NCBI GenBank assembly: GCA_024638915.1
Contig: JAHEJJ010000001.1
Location: 186,001 to 250,000 of the forward strand
Direction of reading: 5' to 3'
DNA: 64,000 nt
From: Robiginitalea sp.
GTDB taxonomy: Bacteria > Bacteroidota > Bacteroidia > Flavobacteriales > Flavobacteriaceae
Part shown: one piece after another, positions 8,615-20,181 of the stretch
Numbering within the stretch: position 1 is the stretch's first letter
How the letters are laid out: each line of letters starts with the position of its first letter
The notes under the pieces: model-generated
The model's database searches: none
The model's input: only the letters and a program-made list of their open reading frames with translations
Told to the model about the DNA's origin: nothing
Position numbers and translations under genes: made by a program

Positions 8615-9580
8615 CTAAGGTTTTCTGTTCCATAACGGCAATATGAGAAAAGATATTGCACCGAAAACCACTACCATCAGTGTTTGTGAGATCCACATTA
8701 TCCAGCCAAAAGCATCTCCCGATACCGGATCGATACCAAAAATCTCGAGGGATTTACTCACGGCTATAGGATATAGGCCAATACCACCATTGGTAGTGGT
8801 TATGGCAAAGGCACCTGCGATAAAGGCGACAAGAAGTTCGCCAAGACCAAGAGCTGCCGTCTCAGCAACCGTATATTTTATCGCCCAGAACATGGCTATA
8901 TAGCATCCCCATATGAATATAGTATGAAGAATGAATGATAATTTTCTCTTCATTCGAAATACGCTGAGTAATCCATCGAGAAGTCCTTTTACGAATCCCT
9001 TTAATTTCATTACGAGCTTTGAATTGGACCGCTTTAGCACCATAAGCAATAATCCTAGACCAAAGATACCTGCCACCGCGATAATGAGAGTACCCGAAAG
9101 ACTGATTCCTTTATCCTCCATAAATTCCAGTATTATATCGGTTTGTGCCAGGAGTGCGATAAAAATAATCAGCATCAACATTAATAAGTCTATGATCCGC
9201 TCGGTTACAATCGTGCCAAAGCCTTTTTCAAAAGGAACATCTTCATAGGTGGCCAGTGCGGTGGCTCTTAATATCTCACCGGATCTCGGAATCCCCAGAT
9301 TGGTTAGGTAAGCCATCAGGATAATAAGAACATTGTTCCTGATTTTGGGTTTATACCCAAGGGGTTCGAGAAGATAGTTCCACCGGATTGCACGTGAAAC
9401 ATGACTCAGCATACCGATAAAAATAGAAATACCGACCCAAAAAAAATCGGCCTCCTTTATATAACGCAGGATCTGCTTTCTATCTTCTTCGGAAGTGATC
9501 ACATAAGAATACCAGACCAAAAAAACTCCCAAGGCAATTGGGAGTGTTAGTTTAAGTATTCTTACCAGATCTCTGTTCAA
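8615..9580 (-). CDS. Flippase-like integral membrane protein (LPG synthase TM domain family)
   Basis: A 321-residue polytopic membrane protein of the lysylphosphatidylglycerol synthase transmembrane-domain family (MprF flippase-like, formerly UPF0104). About eight hydrophobic segments are visible. The family-typical motifs include 'ISIFIGMLSHVSRAIRWNYL', 'NLGIPRSGEILRATALA' and 'TTNGGIGLYPIA'. There is no C-terminal aminoacyl-transferase domain, so it should not be called MprF synthase. It probably moves a lipid or lipid-linked substrate across the inner membrane, but the substrate is unknown. Its start lies two bases after the panD stop, so the genes are likely one operon. Confidence 0.85.
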   Translation of the reverse strand: MNRDLVRILKLTLPIALGVFLVWYSYVITSEEDRKQILRYIKEADFFWVGISIFIGMLSHVSRAIRWNYLLEPLGYKPKIRNNVLIILMAYLTNLGIPRSGEILRATALATYEDVPFEKGFGTIVTERIIDLLMLMLIIFIALLAQTDIILEFMEDKGISLSGTLIIAVAGIFGLGLLLMVLKRSNSKLVMKLKGFVKGLLDGLLSVFRMKRKLSFILHTIFIWGCYIAMFWAIKYTVAETAALGLGELLVAFIAGAFAITTTNGGIGLYPIAVSKSLEIFGIDPVSGDAFGWIMWISQTLMVVVFGAISFLILPLWNRKP

Positions 9581-9582
9581 AA

Positions 9583-9933
9583 CTAGTTTAAAAGATTGTT
9601 TTCCTCATTGGGGAATACCAGCGCAGGATTAAAGGTCTTAGCTTCTTCCAGCTCCATGGTGGCATAGGTGATAATGATCAGTATGTCGCCCACATTTACC
9701 TTGCGTGCAGCAGCACCATTGAGGGTTAATTCTCCGCTTCCCCTCGGTCCTGGAATAACGTAGGTTTCCAATCGTTCACCATTATTGTTATTCACAATTT
9801 GCACCTTTTCACCTCTGATAATATTGGCGGCATCCATCAGATCTTCATCAATGGTAATGCTGCCGATATAGTTCAGGTCGGCACCAGTAACCTTGATGCG
9901 GTGTATTTTAGACTTTACAACTTGGATCAACAT
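9583..9933 (-). CDS. panD: Aspartate 1-decarboxylase
   Basis: Makes beta-alanine from L-aspartate for pantothenate and CoA synthesis. The 116 residues match the pyruvoyl-dependent PanD family. The self-cleavage site Gly24-Ser25 is present in '[10 protein letters not shown]', and Ser25 would become the pyruvoyl group. The conserved Tyr58-region ('[17 protein letters not shown]') and '[14 protein letters not shown]' are intact. It is encoded 13 bases after panC on the same strand, so beta-alanine is produced beside the ligase that uses it. panB is not in the window. Confidence 0.98.
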   Translation of the reverse strand: MLIQVVKSKIHRIKVTGADLNYIGSITIDEDLMDAANIIRGEKVQIVNNNNGERLETYVIPGPRGSGELTLNGAAARKVNVGDILIIITYATMELEEAKTFNPALVFPNEENNLLN

Positions 9934-9946
9934 GTGTCAAAATTAA

Positions 9947-10795
9947 TCAATTCAGGGCAACGTTATCGATCAGCCTTATTCCTTCTGCATAAACGGCGAT
10001 AAAAGCCCTGTATTTTTTTCCTTTTATTTTTCTTACTACGGGTTTCAAATTCAGCTCATCCGCAATGACTATATACTCAAGATCAAGATCTGGGTGATCG
10101 GCAAACTGATTCTCAATCCATTTTACTACGGAAGCAGCACTTTTCATGCCAAATTGGACTTTGGCAGCTTTGAGGGAGTGGTAGATAAAAGATGCTTCCT
10201 GTCTGAGTCTTTTTGTCAGTCGGTCATTCCTCGAACTCAGCGCAAGACCCGAAGCCTCCCTCACAATAGAGCAGCCGACAATCTGTACGGGGATCCTACA
10301 TTGTTTAACCAGACTCTTAATGATGAGTAATTGTTGATAATCCTTCTTGCCAAAATAGGCAACATCGGGTCTGACGATGTTCAGAAGTTTTTCAACAACA
10401 GTAGCTACCCCTTGAAAATGCCCGGGTCTGTAACGGCCTTCCATCTGCTGGTCCAGTCCGTTGAACTCGTATTGATCTGATACCAACCCATCGGAGTACA
10501 TCTCCTTTACATCAGGGGCAAAAACAAGGATGTCGGGAGAAATATCCGATAACAAGGAGAGGTCTTTTATTAAATCTCTGGGGTAACTTTCAAGATCACT
10601 TTTATCGTTAAATTGTGTTGGGTTGACAAAAATACTGACCACAACCACCCCGTTTTTGGCTACGGCTCTTCTAACAATTTCAAGATGGCCTCTGTGCAGC
10701 GCACCCATCGTGGGAACCAGTCCGACAACCGTAGCGGCCGATTTTCGCTCATGAATTTCCGACCTGATAGCGTTAATTGTATTTAATACCTGCAT
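9947..10795 (-). CDS. panC: Pantothenate synthetase
   Basis: Condenses pantoate and beta-alanine with ATP to give pantothenate. The 282 residues are normal for the family. The ATP-binding HIGH-type signature is in 'VPTMGALHRGHLEIV' (HRGH at 34-37). Other conserved blocks are 'SIFVNPTQFN', 'YRPGHFQGVATVVEKLLNIV', 'YFGKKDYQQL' and 'SSRNDRL'. It is the first gene of a minus-strand operon panC-panD-flippase and probably beyond, with an exact -7 box 20 bases upstream. It is divergent from the GT5-like gene. Confidence 0.98.
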   Translation of the reverse strand: MQVLNTINAIRSEIHERKSAATVVGLVPTMGALHRGHLEIVRRAVAKNGVVVVSIFVNPTQFNDKSDLESYPRDLIKDLSLLSDISPDILVFAPDVKEMYSDGLVSDQYEFNGLDQQMEGRYRPGHFQGVATVVEKLLNIVRPDVAYFGKKDYQQLLIIKSLVKQCRIPVQIVGCSIVREASGLALSSRNDRLTKRLRQEASFIYHSLKAAKVQFGMKSAASVVKWIENQFADHPDLDLEYIVIADELNLKPVVRKIKGKKYRAFIAVYAEGIRLIDNVALN

Positions 10796-10815
10796 TTTAA
10801 GCTAGAAAAGGGGTG

Positions 10816-10823
10816 CAAACTTA
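10816..10823 (-). promoter_or_regulatory. -7 box for the panC operon
   Basis: Minus strand reads TAAGTTTG, an exact TAnnTTTG match, 20 bases upstream of panC. It lies 31 bases from the divergent plus-strand box for the GT5-like gene. Confidence 0.65.
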
Positions 10824-10854
10824 CTATAATTACTGCTATTCTTCATAATTTTTG

Positions 10855-10862
10855 TAATTTTG
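10855..10862 (+). promoter_or_regulatory. -7 box for the GT5-like/DUF4270 pair
   Basis: TAATTTTG, an exact TAnnTTTG match, 36 bases before the start of the GT5-like gene. It forms a divergent promoter pair with the panC box in a 103-base intergenic region. Confidence 0.65.
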
Positions 10863-10898
10863 CAGCTACGTTTATGCTAGACGCAAAACCCAGAGTTT

Positions 10899-11708
10899 AT
10901 GAATGGTAAAAAGATATTGTTTGTATCTTCCGAATTAGTGCCCTACCTACCCGAGAACGAAGTTTCCTTAATGTCATATGAAGCTCCCAGAATGGTCAAC
11001 AGCAATGGAGGCCAGATAAGGATATTTATGCCGCGATATGGTAATATCAACGAGCGACGGCATCAGCTTCACGAAGTGATCCGTTTATCAGGTATGAATC
11101 TGGTGATCAATGATATGGATATGCCGCTCATTATCAAAGTAGCTTCCATACCACGTGAACGCATTCAGGTATATTTCATCGATAATGAGGAATATTTTAA
11201 GCGAAAGGCCACATTTACTGATGAGAATGGGAAATTGTTCCCGGATAACGATGAACGTGCGATCTTTTTTGCCAAGGGAGTGGTAGAAACCGTTAAGAAA
11301 CTTAACTGGGCACCAGATATCATTCACATCCATGGCTGGATGGCCTCCCTGGTTCCTCTCTACCTCAAGCATTATTATGGTGATGAGCCTCTTTTTGCCG
11401 ATAGCAAGGTGGTCACCTCCATTTATGCCGAAGGCTTTGAAGGGGAGCTCAATAGCGGGATTAAGAAAAAGATCGCATTCGACGGGATCTCTGAAGAAGC
11501 CATTGAACATTTAGATAATCCCAGCTATAATAATTTGTTAAAGGTAGCCGTAGATTTTTCGGATGCCATTATTTTAGCCTCGGAAAATATTCCATCGGAA
11601 TTAAAAGATTACATAACCAACCTTAAAAAACCAGTGTTGCCGTACGTTTCCATCCAAGAATTTGAGGAGGCGTACTCAAATTTTTATAACACAGAAGTTT
11701 TAACCTAG
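10899..11708 (+). CDS. Glycogen/starch synthase-like protein, GT5 N-terminal domain only
   Basis: A 269-residue protein matching the N-terminal Rossmann domain of GT5 glycogen synthases: '[14 protein letters not shown]', '[12 protein letters not shown]' and '[20 protein letters not shown]'. Full GlgA has about 480 residues; the C-terminal GT-B domain that completes the nucleotide-sugar site is absent. The canonical 'KTGGL' near the N-terminus is not present. The protein is therefore unlikely to be a normal glycogen synthase and may be a regulatory or scaffold relative. The gene ends five bases before the DUF4270 lipoprotein gene, implying co-transcription. I recall this pair as common in Bacteroidota, but its role is not established to my knowledge. 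Confidence 0.85.
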   Translation: MNGKKILFVSSELVPYLPENEVSLMSYEAPRMVNSNGGQIRIFMPRYGNINERRHQLHEVIRLSGMNLVINDMDMPLIIKVASIPRERIQVYFIDNEEYFKRKATFTDENGKLFPDNDERAIFFAKGVVETVKKLNWAPDIIHIHGWMASLVPLYLKHYYGDEPLFADSKVVTSIYAEGFEGELNSGIKKKIAFDGISEEAIEHLDNPSYNNLLKVAVDFSDAIILASENIPSELKDYITNLKKPVLPYVSIQEFEEAYSNFYNTEVLT

Positions 11709-11713
11709 CCTCA

Positions 11714-13531
11714 ATGATTTACAAATTGATACAAAATACCGCCGCAACGGCAGTATTGGTTGGTGTGATGTTGATGATGTCGTGCCAGGAAGATGGAACT
11801 ACATTAGGTGTCGGTCTTATCGATGAAGCCCCTTTTCGTACAGATATTCAGGAATTTGATGTTTTTGCCTACAATAAAGGGGTAAAAGCAGTTCAAACGA
11901 ACAAACTACCCATTTATCAACTCGGAAATTACGTAGACTCAATTTATGGTCGAACAGAAGCCAGGATTACGACCCAGGTGGGGCTGGCAGGAGGGGTAGG
12001 AAATCCCACCTTTGGTGCTTTGGATCAAGACACCGAAGATTCGGCCAATAGCGATGGAGATGAAAATACAGTTCCGGAAAATGAAACGGTTACAGAGGTT
12101 TTTCTATATATTCCTTTCTTGCAAAATCCGTCAGGTGACAGGGATGCCGATGGGGTAGCTGATGAGTTCGACGTTGATGCTGATGATCCCAATAGCGATT
12201 CGGATGGTGATGGTGTGTCGGATAATCAGGAACGTGTCAACGGGACAGACCCTTTGAATCCCGATACCGATGATGACGGAATCAATGACGATGAGGACGA
12301 TGAAACAGTGGCTAATATTTTTCCAAAAACCGTCGACCTAGACAGTATATATGGTGACCGGGGGGCAGCGTTTAATCTTAAAGTTGAACGTTCGACCTTT
12401 TTCCTCCGTGATCTCGACCCGAATGCTGGCTTCCTGGAAAATCAGGAATACTATTCCACAGCTGAATTTTCCCCGGATTTTGTCGGCGAAACATTTTTCG
12501 ATGGCCCTGTTGAAATCCTTACAGAAGAAATATTGATCTTTAAGGAAGATGACCCGGAAACAGAGGATGTTGATGAATCACTGGAGATAGACCAAAGATT
12601 GCAACCGGGCATTAGAGTGCCACTGGACAACAGCTTTTTTCAGGTGAATATTCTCGACAACGAAGGTAAATCCCCATTATTGAGCCAGGCCAATTTTACC
12701 GATTTCTTCAGGGGGATCCATCTTTCGGTCTCAGACGATGTTCTCATATTATTAGACCTTACCCAGGGCAATATCAGGATAAACTACGAGTATGATGCTG
12801 TTGACGAAGGAAGCGCCGTCACCAGGGTTAATAATTATACTATGACCTTATTAACCGGAGGAGGGAATCAGCCTATAGGCGGTAATGCCGTAAATACCTT
12901 GATCAATGATGCTCTTCCCCCGATGATTGCCAATGAGCTCGACACCGATGTAAATGCCTCGAGTATCTACCTTAAAGGAGGCCCAGGAACATTTGCTGAG
13001 CTTCAACTTTTTGAACCCAACAACGGTGAAAGTATTATCAATGAGATCAAGGAAAATAACTGGATCATCAACGAGGCCAATATTATTTTTTATGTTGACA
13101 GGGGCGCTTTGGATGCTGCCGGTGTTTCCGTGGAACCCCCACGGCTTTATTTGTACAATGCAGACACCAATTCAGCACTGTATAATGTCACTCAGGGAAA
13201 TGAACCGTCTCTTGTAGGTCGTATCGAGTCAAACTACGGCGGAGGACTTGAAAGTGAGAATGGTAAAGGCATTAAATACAAGGTCAAGGTCACCAATTAT
13301 ATCAATGACATCATCGTTCGGGACTCAGCTAACGCCACGCTTGGTCTGGTCGTGACCGCAGATATAACAAATCCGATTGCTATCGATGCCATGCTCGATG
13401 ATACCAACGAAAAAGAGCTTCCAGTGGCGAACTCCTTAACCCCTCTAAGTACAGTTCTGGTGGGAAGCAATGTACCCGATTCGGATGACCGGAAAATGAA
13501 ACTCGAGATTTTTTATACGGAAACCCAGTAG
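11714..13531 (+). CDS. DUF4270 lipoprotein with thrombospondin type 3-like calcium repeats
   Basis: A 605-residue exported lipoprotein. The lipobox is 'LMMSC' with Cys24 as the lipidated residue. The family DUF4270 is recognised from the overall pattern ('[17 protein letters not shown]', 'TEVFLYIPF', C-terminal 'EIFYTET'). Inserted at about 141-197 is an Asp-rich stretch with D-x-D-x-D-G-x-x-D loops ('[12 protein letters not shown]', '[13 protein letters not shown]', '[13 protein letters not shown]') typical of thrombospondin type 3 calcium-binding repeats. The domain location suggests a periplasmic or surface protein anchored in a membrane. Function is unknown. It is the second gene of a two-gene unit with the GT5-like protein. 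Confidence 0.85.
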   Translation: MIYKLIQNTAATAVLVGVMLMMSCQEDGTTLGVGLIDEAPFRTDIQEFDVFAYNKGVKAVQTNKLPIYQLGNYVDSIYGRTEARITTQVGLAGGVGNPTFGALDQDTEDSANSDGDENTVPENETVTEVFLYIPFLQNPSGDRDADGVADEFDVDADDPNSDSDGDGVSDNQERVNGTDPLNPDTDDDGINDDEDDETVANIFPKTVDLDSIYGDRGAAFNLKVERSTFFLRDLDPNAGFLENQEYYSTAEFSPDFVGETFFDGPVEILTEEILIFKEDDPETEDVDESLEIDQRLQPGIRVPLDNSFFQVNILDNEGKSPLLSQANFTDFFRGIHLSVSDDVLILLDLTQGNIRINYEYDAVDEGSAVTRVNNYTMTLLTGGGNQPIGGNAVNTLINDALPPMIANELDTDVNASSIYLKGGPGTFAELQLFEPNNGESIINEIKENNWIINEANIIFYVDRGALDAAGVSVEPPRLYLYNADTNSALYNVTQGNEPSLVGRIESNYGGGLESENGKGIKYKVKVTNYINDIIVRDSANATLGLVVTADITNPIAIDAMLDDTNEKELPVANSLTPLSTVLVGSNVPDSDDRKMKLEIFYTETQ

Positions 13532-13613
13532 TAATCCATACACGATTTTATACCACTCACAGAATTTTATCGTTATTTAAACTGAAAGATAACAGGGAAT
13601 GCAATAGATCGCT

Positions 13614-13621
13614 TAAATTTG
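13614..13621 (+). promoter_or_regulatory. -7 box for glmS
   Basis: TAAATTTG, an exact TAnnTTTG match, 27 bases before the glmS ATG. The resulting leader is too short to hold a glmS ribozyme. Confidence 0.65.
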
Positions 13622-13648
13622 CTGCAACTACCTGAAATTTGAACGATT

Positions 13649-15496
13649 ATGTGTGGAATAGTAGGTTATATTGGCCATCGGGAAGCTTATCCCATCATTA
13701 TTAAAGGACTCCAGCGACTGGAATACCGAGGTTATGACAGTGCGGGTATTGCACTCTACGATGGAACAGATATCAATTTGGCCAAAACCAAAGGCAAGGT
13801 TGAAGACTTAAAATCACTCAGCGAGACAAGTATTTCCCTCAATGGTTCACTCGGAATAGGACATACTCGATGGGCTACTCATGGGGTGCCTAACCATGTG
13901 AACTCTCATCCCCATTATTCCAATTCTGGAGATCTGGTGATCATTCATAACGGTATCATCGAAAACTACGAATCGATCAAAAAGGAATTGACAAAAAGGG
14001 GCTATGTCTTTGAATCTGATACGGATACCGAGGTATTGATCAACCTCATAGAAGAAGTTAAGAAAAAAGAGGACGTAAAGCTTGGGAAGGCTGTTCAGAT
14101 AGCACTTAACCAAGTGGTTGGAGCCTATGCTATTGCAGTTTTTGACAGACAAAAACCCGATGAGATCGTAGTGGCTAAACTAGGAAGCCCTTTGGCCATC
14201 GGTATTGGCGATAACGAATTCTTCGTAGCATCAGATGCTTCTCCGTTTATAGAATTCACCAACAACGCTGTATACCTTGAAGACGAGGAAATGGCGATTA
14301 TCCGTTTGGGAAAAGAAATTAAGCTTAGAAAGATCCAGAACGACGCCATCGCCTATCCAATGGTACAGGAGCTCCAGCTCAACCTTGAGGAAATAGAGAA
14401 GGGTGGATACGATCACTTCATGCTTAAGGAAATCTACGAACAGCCAAGGGCGATCAAGGATACGTTCAGGGGACGCCTAAGAGTAGCCGAGGGAATGGTT
14501 AAGATGGCTGGCGTTGACCAGAATATCGAAAAGTTCATGAATGCCAAACGAATTATCATAGTCGCCTGCGGTACTTCATGGCATGCTGGACTTGTGGCGG
14601 AGTATATTTTCGAAAATTTTGCACGTATACCGGTAGAAGTGGAATACGCTTCAGAATTCCGTTACCGTAATCCGGTTATAACACGTGATGATATTATAAT
14701 CGCGATCTCACAGTCGGGAGAAACGGCCGATACCCTGGCTGCCATAAAACTGGCCAAAGAACGCGATGCTTTTGTTTTTGGTGTTTGTAATGTAGTAGGC
14801 TCTACGATTGCACGCGAAGCTCATGCCGGAGCCTATACACATGCTGGTCCGGAAATCGGGGTGGCATCAACCAAAGCCTTTACTACTCAAATCACTGTCT
14901 TAACATTGCTCGCATTGAAATTGGCCAAGCAGAAAGGCGAGTTGTCAGATTCCAAGTTTCATGAGTTGCTAACGGAGATGGAAAACATACCGGCCAAAGT
15001 AGAGCTGGCCTTAGAGTCCAATCCGTTGATCGAGATTATAGCCGAGGCCTACAAAGACTCCAACAATTGCCTTTACCTAGGGAGGGGATATAATTTCCCA
15101 GTGGCTCTGGAAGGAGCACTGAAATTAAAGGAGATCAGCTATATCCATGCGGAAGGTTATCCGGCAGCAGAAATGAAGCACGGTCCAATAGCCTTAATCG
15201 ATGAACAGATGCCCGTAATTGTCATAGCCACAAATAACGGTCACTATGAAAAAGTGGTCAGTAATATCCAGGAAATCAAATCGAGAAATGGGCGGATCAT
15301 CGCAGTGGTTACCGAGGGTGATCAACAGGTAAGGGAACTCGCCGACCATGTGGTGGAAGTACCTGATACCATTGAAAGTCTATCCCCTTTATTGACTACA
15401 ATCCCGCTACAATTGCTTTCCTATCATATTGCGGTTATGCGTAATTGCAATGTTGATCAGCCCAGAAACCTGGCAAAGTCTGTCACGGTAGAATAA
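13649..15496 (+). CDS. glmS: Glutamine-fructose-6-phosphate aminotransferase (isomerizing)
   Basis: Forms glucosamine-6-phosphate from fructose-6-phosphate and glutamine, the entry step to peptidoglycan and LPS amino sugars. The length is 615 residues. The Ntn glutaminase domain begins with catalytic Cys2 ('MCGIVGYIG', 'LEYRGYDSAG', 'GHTRWATHG'). Two SIS sugar-isomerase domains follow, with 'CGTSWHAGLVAEY', 'ISQSGETADTLAA' and 'GRGYNFPVALEGALKLKE'. The C-terminus ends in 'NLAKSVTVE', as in active enzymes. It stands alone with its own promoter and a strong intrinsic terminator downstream. Confidence 0.98.
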   Translation: MCGIVGYIGHREAYPIIIKGLQRLEYRGYDSAGIALYDGTDINLAKTKGKVEDLKSLSETSISLNGSLGIGHTRWATHGVPNHVNSHPHYSNSGDLVIIHNGIIENYESIKKELTKRGYVFESDTDTEVLINLIEEVKKKEDVKLGKAVQIALNQVVGAYAIAVFDRQKPDEIVVAKLGSPLAIGIGDNEFFVASDASPFIEFTNNAVYLEDEEMAIIRLGKEIKLRKIQNDAIAYPMVQELQLNLEEIEKGGYDHFMLKEIYEQPRAIKDTFRGRLRVAEGMVKMAGVDQNIEKFMNAKRIIIVACGTSWHAGLVAEYIFENFARIPVEVEYASEFRYRNPVITRDDIIIAISQSGETADTLAAIKLAKERDAFVFGVCNVVGSTIAREAHAGAYTHAGPEIGVASTKAFTTQITVLTLLALKLAKQKGELSDSKFHELLTEMENIPAKVELALESNPLIEIIAEAYKDSNNCLYLGRGYNFPVALEGALKLKEISYIHAEGYPAAEMKHGPIALIDEQMPVIVIATNNGHYEKVVSNIQEIKSRNGRIIAVVTEGDQQVRELADHVVEVPDTIESLSPLLTTIPLQLLSYHIAVMRNCNVDQPRNLAKSVTVE

Positions 15497-15517
15497 TATA
15501 CCTTAAACTCAACAATT

Positions 15518-15547
15518 AAGGCGGATGTTGTTATATTCGCCTTTTTT
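15518..15547 (+). terminator. Rho-independent terminator after glmS
   Basis: AAGGCG pairs with CGCCTT, and the stem can extend inward with G-U and A-T pairs. A run of T residues follows at once. It lies 22 bases after the glmS stop. Confidence 0.8.
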
Positions 15548-15685
15548 ATTTTCTGAGGATTTATCATTAATTCTGCCGTTTTATTATGCACTTTTTATTA
15601 CGAACGCGTCATTTTTCTGATTTTTCAAATTCAAACTAAAAAAATCTGTATCTTGTCCTTTAAACTAACTTAACTAAGGACTATA

Positions 15686-18439
15686 ATGAGAACACGCATT
15701 CTATGTGCCATGCTCTTTTTTAGCGTCATGGCTTATTCCCAAACTACAATCAGTGGACGAGTTGTAGATGCAGAAACCGGCGAACCACTGATCGGCGCAA
15801 CTATTTTGGTGGAAGGCACATCCGCAGGGACGGTCACGGATTTCGATGGCAAATACGACTTAGACGTTTCCCAGGAACTACCTTTTAACGTCACAGTTTC
15901 CTACACAGGTTATAGCACACGGGCCGTTGAAGTAACTTCCGCCACCGACGATCTGGTGATCCGGCTCGATTACACCGCGACCACTCTCGATGAAGTCGTG
16001 CTTGGGGCATCAAGAACGCCGGAACGCGTCTTTGAATCTCCTGTTTCTGTTGAGAGATTTGGTCTCCGGGAAATAAAGAATACTTCATCTGAATCGTTCT
16101 ATGGGGGACTACAAAATCTAAAAGGGGTCGATATCAATACCAACAGTTTAACCTTTCAATCTATAAATACAAGGGGGTTTGCCACTTTTGCCAACAATAG
16201 GTTTCTCCAATTGGTCGATGGTATGGACAACTCCGCTCCAGGGCTGAACTTTGTGCTGGGTAACCTGGTGGGCATGTCGGAATTAGAGGTGCAAAGTGTC
16301 GAGATACTACCAGGAGCATCATCCGCACTCTACGGGGCAGGTGCTTTTAATGGGATCTTGTTTATGCGCAGTAAAAATCCCTTTGATTTTCAAGGTATTA
16401 GCGCCTATTATAAAACAGGGATCACTTCTCAGGAAGCTGCAGGAGATAATGCCTATTACGACTTTGGGATACGCGCCTCTCATGCTTTTAGCGATAAAGT
16501 GGCTATCAAAGCCAATTTCTCGTTTTTAAAAGGGGAAGATTGGCACGCCAATAGCACGGAAGATCTGGCTAACCCGGGAAGAACCAGAACAGATCCCGCG
16601 TATAACGGGCTCAATGTATATGGTGATGATTTTGCTATCTTATTGGATTTTGACGATCCTGTAGGATTTCCTTCCGGGACACTTGGATCAGCTCTGGTGA
16701 CAAGAACCGGATATCAGGAAGCCGATCTGGCCAACTACAATGCAGAGAGTGTAAAATCGGATTTCTCATTTCACTATCGTCCTCTCGGGAATGACCTCGA
16801 ATTTATTTACAACGGCAGAGTGGGAAGAGGTAACACTATCTATCAGGGAGCCAACCGCTACTCGGTCAAAAACTTCATCTTGCAACAACACAAGATCGAG
16901 ATACGAAACAACAATTTTTTCGTAAGGGGTTATATCACATCTGAAAACTCAGGAGATTCTTACGATACCAGATTTACAGCCATCAATATTAATAACCGAT
17001 GGAAATCGAATACGCAATGGTTTACCGAATATACCCAAACCTATATCGGCGCCAGATTGGGAGTGGGTACGGGAGTTATGCTAGATGATGCTGCGGCACA
17101 TGCTGCGGCACGTCAGGCGGCAGATACTGGCAGATTTCAACCGGGCACCCCCGAATTTCAATCAGCATTTAATGCCGTTACCGCGGATGGAGACCTCCTA
17201 ACCGGTTCCAAATTTATCGACAACACAAAATTCAGGCATGCAGATGGAAATTACAATTTTAGCCACCTGTTAGAAGATATCGCTGACATTCAGATAGGGG
17301 GATCGTATCGCGAATATGAATTGAATTCAGGAGGTACGATATTTACAGATGTAGACGGTCCTATTTCTTATAATGAGTATGGGGCCTACTTGCAGATACA
17401 AAAATTATTTTGGGAAGACAATATGAAGTTCACCGGATCTATTCGTTATGATAAAAACGAATTTTTCGACGGGTTTTTCTCGCCCAGGGTTTCGCTGCTC
17501 TACAACTTTGGAAAGAATAGAAATCAAAATTTCAGGGTTTCCGCACAGCAAGGTTTTCGAAATCCAACCACGCAAGATTTATTTATAGGTCTTAACGCGG
17601 GCAGTGCGGTGTTGGTAGGTTCGGCAGTTGACAATCTTGACCGCGATGTGAGAAATTACACGCTGAGCAACGCTGGTGCTATGATTACCGGAACGAGCAG
17701 CGTGCAAATTGTGGGAAGGGCAGCTTACGAAAACGCCTTTTCCCTTAGTTCTGTATTAGCAGGTACTCCTGAAGCGGTTAATACGAGCCTCGTGAAACCC
17801 GAGGAGATAACGGCTTTTGAAGCGGGGTACCGGGCGCAGTTCGGGCGAGTGGCTATCGATTTGAGCGGTTACTACAACAAATACAAAAATTTTATTTCCA
17901 ATACAACAGTACTTGTTCCGTTTTACGGCCAGGCCGGAGACGGAGGGCTTTCACTTCTGGCACTTCAAAACGGAGATAGATTTCCGTACCAGACCTATAC
18001 GAATTCGGAAGCGGATATAAAATCGTACGGGGCTACCATAGGTGTTGATGCAAAGATTTTCGGGAATTTTGATATTGGAGCCAATTATACCTTTGCAGAG
18101 CTCGATTTTGATCAGGCCGCTTTCCCTGACTTCAGGACTAATTTCAACACCCCGAATCATAAGGTTAAAGCCTCTTTTGGCAATACCGCACTCTTTGAAA
18201 ATTTTGGGTTTAATGTAAACTGGAGATGGAGTGATAGCTATTTTTGGCAGGCTACCTTTGGCGATGGAGACATTCCTGCATATAGCGTATTAGATGCTCA
18301 GATTAATTATTCAGTACCCAGTATAAAATCGATTTTTAAAGCCGGCGGATCTAATATTCTTGGAGAGGAATATTTCTCTGCAATAGGTACTGGCGCCGTG
18401 GGATCGATCTTTTATATTTCCTGGACAGTAAACCCTTAG
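15686..18439 (+). CDS. TonB-dependent receptor with N-terminal carboxypeptidase-like domain
   Basis: A 917-residue outer-membrane receptor. A signal peptide (about 1-18, ending 'VMAYSQ') is followed by a carboxypeptidase-D regulatory-like beta-sandwich (about 19-100: 'ISGRVVDAETGEPLIGATIL', 'VTDFDGKYDLDV'). A plug domain follows ('QSINTRGFATFANNRFLQLV', 'SVEILPGASSALYGAGAFNG'), then a large barrel. The N-terminal domain is typical of Bacteroidota receptors, but no SusD-like partner is adjacent, so a polysaccharide system is not indicated. The substrate is unknown. It is monocistronic, bounded by the glmS terminator upstream and its own terminator downstream. A near -7 sequence (TATCTTGT) occurs at about 15649-15656. 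Confidence 0.93.
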   Translation: MRTRILCAMLFFSVMAYSQTTISGRVVDAETGEPLIGATILVEGTSAGTVTDFDGKYDLDVSQELPFNVTVSYTGYSTRAVEVTSATDDLVIRLDYTATTLDEVVLGASRTPERVFESPVSVERFGLREIKNTSSESFYGGLQNLKGVDINTNSLTFQSINTRGFATFANNRFLQLVDGMDNSAPGLNFVLGNLVGMSELEVQSVEILPGASSALYGAGAFNGILFMRSKNPFDFQGISAYYKTGITSQEAAGDNAYYDFGIRASHAFSDKVAIKANFSFLKGEDWHANSTEDLANPGRTRTDPAYNGLNVYGDDFAILLDFDDPVGFPSGTLGSALVTRTGYQEADLANYNAESVKSDFSFHYRPLGNDLEFIYNGRVGRGNTIYQGANRYSVKNFILQQHKIEIRNNNFFVRGYITSENSGDSYDTRFTAININNRWKSNTQWFTEYTQTYIGARLGVGTGVMLDDAAAHAAARQAADTGRFQPGTPEFQSAFNAVTADGDLLTGSKFIDNTKFRHADGNYNFSHLLEDIADIQIGGSYREYELNSGGTIFTDVDGPISYNEYGAYLQIQKLFWEDNMKFTGSIRYDKNEFFDGFFSPRVSLLYNFGKNRNQNFRVSAQQGFRNPTTQDLFIGLNAGSAVLVGSAVDNLDRDVRNYTLSNAGAMITGTSSVQIVGRAAYENAFSLSSVLAGTPEAVNTSLVKPEEITAFEAGYRAQFGRVAIDLSGYYNKYKNFISNTTVLVPFYGQAGDGGLSLLALQNGDRFPYQTYTNSEADIKSYGATIGVDAKIFGNFDIGANYTFAELDFDQAAFPDFRTNFNTPNHKVKASFGNTALFENFGFNVNWRWSDSYFWQATFGDGDIPAYSVLDAQINYSVPSIKSIFKAGGSNILGEEYFSAIGTGAVGSIFYISWTVNP

Positions 18440-18461
18440 AATAAAATCTATAATGAACATT

Positions 18462-18490
18462 AAAAGCACCGCAATCCAGGTGCTTTTTTT
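18462..18490 (+). terminator. Rho-independent terminator after the TonB receptor
   Basis: AAAGCACC and GGTGCTTT form a perfect 8-bp stem with an 8-base loop, followed by more T residues. It lies 22 bases after the receptor stop. Confidence 0.85.
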
Positions 18491-18537
18491 GCGCCAAAAA
18501 ATCTCTTTAAAGCGTTCATATTTAAATCGGAATGGCA

Positions 18538-18545
18538 TATCTTTG
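18538..18545 (+). promoter_or_regulatory. -7 box for atpD-atpC
   Basis: TATCTTTG, an exact TAnnTTTG match, 79 bases before atpD. The leader between contains a 7-bp hairpin (AACGATT at 18561-18567 with AATCGTT at 18578-18584). Confidence 0.65.
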
Positions 18546-18576
18546 CAGCCTGAAAAAACTAACGATTGAGTACTAA

Positions 18577-20136
<1,560 letters not shown>

Positions 20137-20181
20137 AACTTTTGAAAAGAACCGGCGGTTCGTAAATTCAATTTTAGAATT

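Noticed and set aside
13622-13648. Possible glmS ribozyme upstream of glmS
   Set aside because: Only 27 bases separate the -7 box from the ATG, too short for the ribozyme of more than 100 bases, and no core sequence is seen.
15686-18439. SusC/SusD polysaccharide utilisation locus
   Set aside because: No SusD-like lipoprotein or clustered glycoside hydrolases lie next to this receptor.
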